Positions 58,107 through 64,000 of a DNA stretch of 64,000 nucleotides are shown here, piece after piece. Each line of letters begins with the position of its first letter. Positions within the stretch are counted from its first letter, which is position 1. Source of the stretch: Verrucomicrobiaceae bacterium UBA7681 (GTDB lineage: Bacteria > Verrucomicrobiota > Verrucomicrobiia > Verrucomicrobiales > Verrucomicrobiaceae); contig DLGZ01000053.1 in the NCBI GenBank assembly GCA_002482965.1, positions 61,800 to 125,799 of the forward strand. Direction: 5' to 3'. The notes beneath the pieces were generated by a model. The model was not told the origin of the DNA, made no database searches, and saw nothing but the letters and a program-made list of their open reading frames with translations. Position numbers and translations under genes: made by a program.

Positions 58107-58439
58107 TCAAATCTCGCCAAAGTGCTTTTCACGCACCTGCACGATGGCATCAAGCATCTGGTCCGCCTCGCCGCGCAGTTTGGCATCCAGACTGGAAGCG
58201 CTGCGGTTGTAGCGGCGAAACAGCATCTTCAGCTGGGCCTTGATCTCGTCCTTGGGCATCTTGGGCGTGATGCCGCAGAGGTCTTCTGGACTGCTGGCAG
58301 GCTCCGCTTTAGCAACCACAGGGGTGCCCTTGTTGACCTTGTCGAGCAGGCTGCCCGCTTTGGCGGCAGGTTTGGCTTCGGCGGCAGGCTTGTGAGAGCC
58401 ACCGAGTGATTTTGAAAGTGATTTGAGGATCTTAAACAT
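58107..58439 (-). CDS. Small J-like protein without the HPD motif
   Basis: The 110-residue protein has a flexible Ala/Lys-rich N-terminal half (residues 1-48) and a compact C-terminal half. SPEDLCGITPKMPKDEIKAQ followed by LKMLFRRYNRSASSLDAKLR and EADQMLDAIVQVREKHFG lines up with helices I-IV of a DnaJ J domain (LGV-x-EIRKAYKRLA-x-KYHPDRN-x-KFKEI-x-AYEVL). The HPD tripeptide needed to stimulate Hsp70 is replaced by NRS. J-like proteins without HPD, such as Tim16/Pam16, act as regulators or platforms. It lies 29 bp after the short Hsp70 gene. Homology is by eye and needs profile comparison. Confidence 0.6.
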   Translation of the reverse strand: MFKILKSLSKSLGGSHKPAAEAKPAAKAGSLLDKVNKGTPVVAKAEPASSPEDLCGITPKMPKDEIKAQLKMLFRRYNRSASSLDAKLRGEADQMLDAIVQVREKHFGEI

Positions 58440-58468
58440 GATGTTGGGCTCCTTCAGTGACTGGTGCT

Positions 58469-59959
58469 TTACTCAATACGCATGGTGCGAAGATGATGGC
58501 TGCGGCGTTTCAGTTCTTCATCTGAGAGCACTCCCGCGCCCTTGTAGGTCACAGCGACTTCCTTGCTGCGGCCGGACTGCTTGTCCACCACGAGGGCGCG
58601 CACGCGCTGATTTTCATCGTAGCTGAACGTGACGGCCACTTCACAGCCCTTGGCGCGGTTGGGCGGTACGTCCAGGGTCAGGCGGCCGATGACATCGACG
58701 AACTTGGCGTCTTCATCCTCGCCCTGGGTGATGTCCACCTCGATGACGCGCTCGTTGTCCTCAGAGGTCTGATAGACCTGGGTGCGTGAGCAGGGGATCG
58801 GCGAGTTCTTGGGAATCACGATGGAGTTCATCAGCTTTTCCTGCTTCGTCTTCGCGTTGTAAACCATCGCCAGCGTGCCGTAGCTGGCATTGCAGACTTC
58901 CTGGATGCGCGATGATTTTTTCGCGAACAAGGCCGCGCCAAGAGCCACGCACTCGTCCACGTTGCCGCAGGATTTGGGCGTCTTGCCGAACATCTTTTCC
59001 AGCATGGTCTTCACCTTCGGAATGCGCGTCGAGCCGCCGACAAGCACCACGTGGTCGATGTCGGTGGTTTTCAGCTTGGCGGAATCCAGCGCCTGCTCGA
59101 CGAGGAAGACGGTGCGGGTGAGCATGCCACGGATCAGCTTTTCGAAATGCTCGCGGCTCAGATCAATGCGGGCGATGCCACTGTTCTGGTCGTTGGCCAC
59201 GGTGTCATTCACACGCTGGAGCTTTGAGAGCATCTTTTTTGCGTCTTCCGTAGCCTGCAACACGCGGCGGCGGTGGCGCTCGTCACTGTAGAGCGCCGCG
59301 CCGGTCTGCTTCTTGTACTGCTCGGCATAGGCTTCGAGCAGGATGTCGTCAAAGTTGCTGCCACCGAGATGCCGTGCGCCTTCGGAAGTGAGGATTTTGA
59401 TGTTGTCGCCTTCGACTTCAAGGATCGTCGTGTCCAGGGTACCGCCGCCCAAGTCGAACACCAGAATGCGGCCCTTCACGCCCTGAGAGTGGGCGTAGTA
59501 AACCGCTGCCGCTGTCGGCTCGTTCACCAGACGCTTCACCTTCATGCCGGCCATTTCAGCGGCGGCGATGGTGCTCTTGCGTGCGAGTTCGTTGAAGTTT
59601 GCCGGCACGGTGATGACGACCTCAGTGATGTCGCCGCAGATCTTGGAACAGTCACGCTTCAGCTTGGACAGGATCAGCGCGGAGATTTCCGCCGGCGTCC
59701 ATTTCTTGCCGTCGATCTCCACCAGATGCTCCGGGTCGTCCATGAAACGCTTGATCTGAAAGATGGTGCGGTCAGGTTCGCCACCGTCGCGGGCGGCGCT
59801 GCCGACGAGCTTCACATCCTCATGTGAATCGAAGAAGACCACGGAATGAGTCAGGCGCTCGCCATCGGCGTTTGGCACGATTTCGGGGTTACCATCAGGT
59901 TTTAGGTAAGCCAGCCCGGAAAGGGTGGTTCCAAGGTCAATTCCAACGTATTCAGCCAT
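58469..59959 (-). CDS. Short Hsp70 (DnaK-like) lacking the helical lid
   Basis: The 496-residue protein has the complete Hsp70 nucleotide-binding domain: GIDLGTTLSGLAY, VITVPANFNELARKSTIAAA, VNEPTAAAVYYA, LVFDLGGGTLDTTIL and VLVGGSTRIPKV. After the linker region (about residue 370; IQEVCNASYGTLAM), a beta substrate-binding domain follows (LMNSIVIPKNSPIPCSRTQV; GRLTLDVPPNRAKGCEVAVT). It then stops, whereas DnaK has another 140 residues forming the alpha-helical lid and disordered tail. Only a short end (LSDEELKRRSHHLRTMRIE) remains. Client release would be fast and lid-independent. It is 35 bp downstream of the coiled-coil/GrpE gene and 29 bp upstream of the J-like gene. Confidence 0.9.
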   Translation of the reverse strand: MAEYVGIDLGTTLSGLAYLKPDGNPEIVPNADGERLTHSVVFFDSHEDVKLVGSAARDGGEPDRTIFQIKRFMDDPEHLVEIDGKKWTPAEISALILSKLKRDCSKICGDITEVVITVPANFNELARKSTIAAAEMAGMKVKRLVNEPTAAAVYYAHSQGVKGRILVFDLGGGTLDTTILEVEGDNIKILTSEGARHLGGSNFDDILLEAYAEQYKKQTGAALYSDERHRRRVLQATEDAKKMLSKLQRVNDTVANDQNSGIARIDLSREHFEKLIRGMLTRTVFLVEQALDSAKLKTTDIDHVVLVGGSTRIPKVKTMLEKMFGKTPKSCGNVDECVALGAALFAKKSSRIQEVCNASYGTLAMVYNAKTKQEKLMNSIVIPKNSPIPCSRTQVYQTSEDNERVIEVDITQGEDEDAKFVDVIGRLTLDVPPNRAKGCEVAVTFSYDENQRVRALVVDKQSGRSKEVAVTYKGAGVLSDEELKRRSHHLRTMRIE

Positions 59960-59994
59960 AACAATGTGTGTGTAAAAAGGTTCCAGAGGCGGGG

Positions 59995-62900
59995 CTACTG
60001 GCTGGAGGTTCGGACCTCCACTTTGCGCAGGATAATCTCGTGTCCCTCGCCACGCGAGAAGATAAAGCCAGAGCGGCAGCTTTCAGTGACGCGTGGCTTC
60101 GACTTGCCGGGCAGCGAATCCACGACGGCAATACGCTTGCGCAGGTCAATATCGACTTCGGTGCCATTCGGCACGTCAAATTCGGTGACGCCGTGCTGAT
60201 GCAAAATATCCTCAAAGGAGGCACGCAGAGTGACGAGCTGCTGCGGGACGTCGCTGCCGTTTGACCCGGCATAGCGGGCCACCAAGGCGTCAATAAGGTC
60301 AATGCGCTTAATGATGTCGTTGGCAAACATGACTACCGTACTCTCCTCGGTGGGCAGGCCACGGCGCATGATCTCGTGCTTCTCCTCCAGCTCAACGAGC
60401 TGGCCGCGAAGACGTTTTTCGATGTCCTGCCAATGTTTGAGCTGGGCCTCAGCCTGGGCAAACTCCTGCTTTTTGCCTTCCAGTCGGACAAGTTCGGCCT
60501 TGGTTTCATCAATCTGGCCCACCGCGCGCTGCTGAGTGGTGCCTAGGTCGGTGATGCGTTTTTCCAGTTCGGTGATGCGCTTCTTCTGCTCGAGCTCGTA
60601 ATTTTGCAAAACAGCCGCCTGCTTTTGAATGTCGGCGCTGAATTTCTTGAATTCGGCGTCTGCGGCCTCGCGATCCTTACGCGCCTGATCGGCACGTGCA
60701 GCTTCACGGTTCAGCGCCTCCTGAGCAGCGTTCAGTTTCACCTGGACCGCCAGATCTTCCTCGGAGGCCTTGCGCAGAGATTTGTTGATCTCCGTCTGGC
60801 GTGATTCCAGCCCTGCCAGTGCCTGGCCGAGGCCGAGAATTTTGCCGCCAATGGTGATGAATTCGCCCAGTTCAGTCTTCCGCGCCTCGATCTTGGTGTG
60901 GAGTTCTTTGTGGGACATGTCCACCTCTGCCAGTTCCGACTTCTGCGTCTCGATGACCTTGAGAAGCCGTTCCTCGTCAGCTTTGAGGTTCTGCACGCGG
61001 TCAAGCCGCTGGCGCAGTTCGCCCTCAATCGCGGCGGCATCTTTCTTCGCTGCATCCGACTTCAGCTTGGCGTCCTTGACCTCTTTTTCCAGCTCAGCCA
61101 GCTGTACCTCGGCTGCACGGGACTGCTCCTGTGCCGTCTTCAGACGCACGGACTCCTTGTCCACGTCCGCCTGTGCTTTCATCATGCGCTCTTCCCGTAC
61201 TTTGTGCGCCTCTTCCAGCTGGGAGATCTGCTGCTGGAGCTCGGCCAGCTTCTTGTTCTGGCCGTCGGTGCTGACGTTTAGGCGCGTGACGAACTGCGAA
61301 GCCTCTTCGCGTTCCTTCGTCACACTGACCAGCAGCGCCTGAATGCCCGCCAGCTCGGTGGTCAGGGTGGGAATCTGTTTCCGTAGAATCCTTTCCTCTG
61401 CACGCGCCTTATCGACAGCGGCATCAGCCTCGATGCGCTTATGTTCGGCCACCTGCTGCGCGGCAACGGTTTTATCCGTGCGTTTTTCAGCCTCCAACGC
61501 CTTGGCTTCATTGGTTTTGACGGCCTTGGTGAGTTCCGCAAGCCTCGCATTCTCGGTCTTCAGTGACGCCTCGAGCGCGGCGCACTCCTTCTTCAGCCTG
61601 TCCTGGTTGCGGGTCAGTTCAGCCAGTGCCTTGTCTTCCGCCTGGCGAAGCGTTTCTGTGTCTTTGAGAGTCTTGGTGGCCGTGGCGATGCGCGCATCCA
61701 CCTCCGCCAGTTCAGCCAGCCGTTTTTCAGCCACGGCAATGCGCTCCTGCACGCCCTTGAGCCGCGTTTCGGCGGCATTCGCCTCCGCGAGTTTTGTTTT
61801 CGTCTCGGCTTCGAGGTTGTTGCGCCTGTCGCCCAGGATTTTCTCGAGATTGACCGTTTCGATGCGCAAAGATTCGACAGCAGCCTCGGACGCCTTGCCC
61901 TGAGCCAGCGATTCTTTCAGCGCCGCAGCAGCTGCGTCGCGGTCCTTGATCAGCCCTGCAAGCTCGGCCTTCAAATTGTCCGCTTCGGCGCGGGTTTGTG
62001 TCACGTTGCCACGCAGATCAGGCAGTACCGATTCAAGCTCGGCGCGCTCTTTGGCCAGACGCTGTGTTTCGGCCTGCAGCTTGTCACGCTCCTGCGTGGC
62101 AGTCGTGATGGCGCCGTTCAGTTCGGCATTCTGCTTGTTCGCGGCGGCCAGTTCCTTCAAACGGTCGTCGAGACCTGCGGTCTGCCGGGTAAGTTCGGCC
62201 ACGCGGGCTTCGGCGCCGGCGATTTCCTTCTGCCGCCCGGTCAGGCGATCTTGCAGATTCTGGTGGTCTGATTCGGCTGCAGACAGTTTTTGCTGCGTGC
62301 TGGCGTGTGTCGTGGTGAGCGTGGCGATGACAGCTTCCAGTCCGCTGATTTTTTCCACCAGCATGGACTGCTGCTGGGAGCTTTTCTCGGCGGTGGCGGC
62401 AGCGGTGGCAGCGTCTTTTTTCTTTTCGATAGCAGCGGCAACCGACTGCTCCAGATCCGTTTTGGCCAGGGCCAGCTGCTCGGTGACTTTCTTGTGCTCG
62501 GTCTGCAGGGTTTTGAACTGCTGATCCGCAGTCGCGGCGAGTTCTTCGAGATTTTTGGTGCGCTGCTCGGCAGCGGCGAGTGTGGACTCGCGCTCTTTGA
62601 GCTCGGATTCAACCACGCGCACCTGCTCGCGCAGCCTGCCCATGGCCTGGGAAAGTTCGGTCTGCTGCTCCTCGATGAGGTGAACCTCTTTTTCCAAGGT
62701 CTCGCGGCGCTGGGTGAGCGTTTGTGTCAGCAGCGTTTGCGCGCGGCCATGCTCGGTGGCGGCGAGCAGCTCGCGCGTGCGTTCATCGCGATCTTTCACC
62801 AGCGCAGCAACCGCAGCCAGGACCTCGGCTTTATGCGATTCGACGGCCTTCAGCGCATCGTTACTGTCTTTGAGTTTCGAGTCGGTCGAGGAAAGGTCAT

Positions 62901-64000
62901 CAAGCTTGTTGGTGAGATCAGCGGCCTTGTCTTCGAGTTCTTTCACCTGTGCCTGCACCTCGGCCAGACGTGTGCCGCTTGCCGCAATCTGCGCTTCGAG
63001 GTCCGCCTGGCGTTTCTCGGCCTCCAGCCGCTCTGCTTCGTCCAGCTTCCGTGTGTCCTTGGCCTGCCGGTCAATGTCAGCGAGTTTGGCCAGGGCTTCC
63101 TTCTCCTGGGTGGCGAAAGCGGTTTCAGCATCCGACTTCTGAGCGTTCAGCGTCGCAAGCTGTTGCTCTGCGGTGAGATGCTGCTGCTCCAGTTCGGTCA
63201 GCTGGGCACGAATGCTCTTCATGCGCTGTTCGGCGGTGCTCGCATCAGCCTCATGGGACTGCTGCCTGCCAAGCAGGGCGCCAATAGCGACATCGAGAAT
63301 GCCACGCTGGTTTTCCATCTGTCCCATGGTCTGGGTCAGGGCATTGAGGCGTTCTTCGTTGCCTCGCAGTTCGCCAACACGGACTGTGATGGCTTTTTCC
63401 TCGCCGCCCAGCTGTGCGATCTGAGTCTGTGCGTGCTGCACCTGCTCCTGAGCTTTCGTCAGCGAGGCATTGACGGCCTCGATTTCGTTCTGCTTGGCTT
63501 CCTTCTGTTCTTCGAGTTTCGCCAGATCAGCACGGCGAACTTCGAGCTGCTGGTCAAGGTTCTGCAAATCCGCGCTGCGTTTCGTGCGCTGTTCGGCTTC
63601 GGATTTTTGCGCATCGGATTGCAACGCGGTGAGACGTTTGACCTCGGCATCGGCATCGCTGATCTGCTTTTGCAACCCGGCCAGCTTCTGCGAGGAGGCG
63701 GCTTCGTCTGCAGTGAGCTTGGCGACGGCAGCTTCACGTGTTTTCGCTTCTTCCGTGGTCTTCCTCAGCAGATCGCTCTGCGTGGTGAAATCACTTTGCG
63801 TTTTCGCCAGGTCAGCCTGCGCCTTCTTCAGTTCGGCGCTCAGCTTCTCGAACTGTTGATCAAGCACCTGCAGTTCCGCGCTGCGCTTGGAACGCTGCTC
63901 GGTTTCGGACTTCTGCGTGTCAGCCTGCAATGAGGCCAGGCGCTGCACCCCTGCCTCGGCACTGCTGACCTGCTGCTGAAGGTCGGCAAGTTTCTTCGCT
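59995..64000 (-). CDS. Giant coiled-coil protein with C-terminal GrpE-like domain (N-terminus beyond right edge)
   Basis: The frame is open from the stop at 59995-59997 to the window edge, about 1335 visible residues. The visible part is almost entirely heptad-type coiled coil rich in Glu, Lys, Gln, Ala and Leu with no Pro or Cys for hundreds of residues. The last 120 residues (59998-60357) differ: VVMFANDIIKRIDLIDAL, a helix with FEDILHQHGVTEFDV, then strands around DIDLRKRIAVVDS, RSGFIFSRGEGHEIILR and VEV. This order matches the helical and beta parts of GrpE, the nucleotide-exchange factor of DnaK. A GTG at 63948 could initiate, but homology of the sequence on both sides suggests the true start is outside. 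Proximity to the short Hsp70 gene supports a functional pair. Confidence 0.82.
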   Translation of the reverse strand, partial: AKKLADLQQQVSSAEAGVQRLASLQADTQKSETEQRSKRSAELQVLDQQFEKLSAELKKAQADLAKTQSDFTTQSDLLRKTTEEAKTREAAVAKLTADEAASSQKLAGLQKQISDADAEVKRLTALQSDAQKSEAEQRTKRSADLQNLDQQLEVRRADLAKLEEQKEAKQNEIEAVNASLTKAQEQVQHAQTQIAQLGGEEKAITVRVGELRGNEERLNALTQTMGQMENQRGILDVAIGALLGRQQSHEADASTAEQRMKSIRAQLTELEQQHLTAEQQLATLNAQKSDAETAFATQEKEALAKLADIDRQAKDTRKLDEAERLEAEKRQADLEAQIAASGTRLAEVQAQVKELEDKAADLTNKLDDLSSTDSKLKDSNDALKAVESHKAEVLAAVAALVKDRDERTRELLAATEHGRAQTLLTQTLTQRRETLEKEVHLIEEQQTELSQAMGRLREQVRVVESELKERESTLAAAEQRTKNLEELAATADQQFKTLQTEHKKVTEQLALAKTDLEQSVAAAIEKKKDAATAAATAEKSSQQQSMLVEKISGLEAVIATLTTTHASTQQKLSAAESDHQNLQDRLTGRQKEIAGAEARVAELTRQTAGLDDRLKELAAANKQNAELNGAITTATQERDKLQAETQRLAKERAELESVLPDLRGNVTQTRAEADNLKAELAGLIKDRDAAAAALKESLAQGKASEAAVESLRIETVNLEKILGDRRNNLEAETKTKLAEANAAETRLKGVQERIAVAEKRLAELAEVDARIATATKTLKDTETLRQAEDKALAELTRNQDRLKKECAALEASLKTENARLAELTKAVKTNEAKALEAEKRTDKTVAAQQVAEHKRIEADAAVDKARAEERILRKQIPTLTTELAGIQALLVSVTKEREEASQFVTRLNVSTDGQNKKLAELQQQISQLEEAHKVREERMMKAQADVDKESVRLKTAQEQSRAAEVQLAELEKEVKDAKLKSDAAKKDAAAIEGELRQRLDRVQNLKADEERLLKVIETQKSELAEVDMSHKELHTKIEARKTELGEFITIGGKILGLGQALAGLESRQTEINKSLRKASEEDLAVQVKLNAAQEALNREAARADQARKDREAADAEFKKFSADIQKQAAVLQNYELEQKKRITELEKRITDLGTTQQRAVGQIDETKAELVRLEGKKQEFAQAEAQLKHWQDIEKRLRGQLVELEEKHEIMRRGLPTEESTVVMFANDIIKRIDLIDALVARYAGSNGSDVPQQLVTLRASFEDILHQHGVTEFDVPNGTEVDIDLRKRIAVVDSLPGKSKPRVTESCRSGFIFSRGEGHEIILRKVEVRTSSQ
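63582..64000 (-). repeat. 306-bp tandem repeat inside the coiled-coil gene
   Basis: Two copies of a 102-residue unit are visible. Near 63888-64000 the protein reads KLADLQQQVSSAEAGVQRL and then QKSETEQRSKRSAELQVLDQ; 306 bp later it reads KLAGLQKQISDADAEVKRL and QKSEAEQRTKRSADLQNLDQ. The offset keeps the heptad frame nearly continuous. More copies may lie beyond the edge. This shows that the rod grew by internal duplication. Confidence 0.7.

Noticed and set aside
62290..63933. 547-residue open frame on the plus strand, Phe/Leu-rich
   Set aside because: It is the reverse of Glu/Lys/Gln-rich coiled-coil codons, which read as Phe/Leu on the opposite strand and imitate a membrane protein.
1..64000. 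CRISPR arrays, insertion sequences, tRNA or rRNA genes, phage genes
   Set aside because: I found no spaced direct-repeat array, transposase, inverted-repeat ends, cloverleaf or phage module; intergenic gaps are too short for most of these.

Overview
The window looks like chromosome of a Verrucomicrobiota bacterium close to Prosthecobacter/Verrucomicrobium. This is inferred from gene content, not from a marker gene. The pointers are a giant beta-strand-repeat protein with a PEP-CTERM tail, a DUF1549/DUF1553 protein, a Cys-type sulfatase, several sialidase-like propellers, DUF1080 and DUF4838 proteins, many Tat-type signals, G+C-rich codons and weak Shine-Dalgarno sites. I find about 44 protein genes, of which two run off the window edges, and one structural RNA. 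Most genes lie on the minus strand, densely packed with 4-bp ATGA overlaps.

Layout. 1-12072 (minus): giant PATR/PEP-CTERM surface protein, agarase-like glycosidase, fucose-isomerase-like protein and an FG-GAP repeat protein cut by the left edge. 12303-18473: MATE exporter, DUF5069, a second MATE and a DinB-like protein, divergent from an HxlR regulator with two spaced palindromes between them. An ECF sigma factor, a DUF1398 protein and OsmC follow. 18528-35455 (minus): a run of 13 same-strand genes spaced by at most about 55 bp. It starts with a two-propeller sialidase-like protein and continues with a BASS transporter, a lipoprotein, an APH-type kinase, an HpaI-type aldolase, YlbF, an SGNH protein, two FAD oxidoreductases, a pyruvyl-transferase-like protein, DUF4838, a phosphoesterase and a DUF1080-propeller protein. 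35607-38117 (plus): PepD-type dipeptidase and a LacI regulator.

38119-46734 (minus): FAD oxidoreductase, DUF1549/1553 protein, sulfatase, M3 oligoendopeptidase, KDG-kinase-like protein and KDPG aldolase, followed by a plus-strand phosphofructokinase. 48176-55985 (minus): sialidase-like/SGNH-esterase fusion, parallel beta-helix protein, another two-propeller sialidase-like protein, jelly-roll protein, and a purple-acid-phosphatase-like protein whose C-terminal metal histidines are replaced. 55986-56377 has no protein gene but carries what I read as 6S RNA on the plus strand, with promoter and terminator.

56378-64000 (minus): polysaccharide deacetylase, RsuA-type pseudouridine synthase, and the most unusual block. 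That block is a giant coiled-coil protein ending in a GrpE-like domain, a short Hsp70 without the helical lid, and a small protein whose C-terminal half looks like a J domain without HPD. Together they resemble a private Hsp70 machine in which the exchange factor is built onto a long coiled-coil rod.

The catabolic genes fit a degrader of decorated, sulfated or acidic glycans: secreted propellers, sulfatase, esterase and glycosidase outside; transport; then isomerase, kinase and aldolase steps feeding glycolysis. The actual substrates cannot be read from sequence alone.
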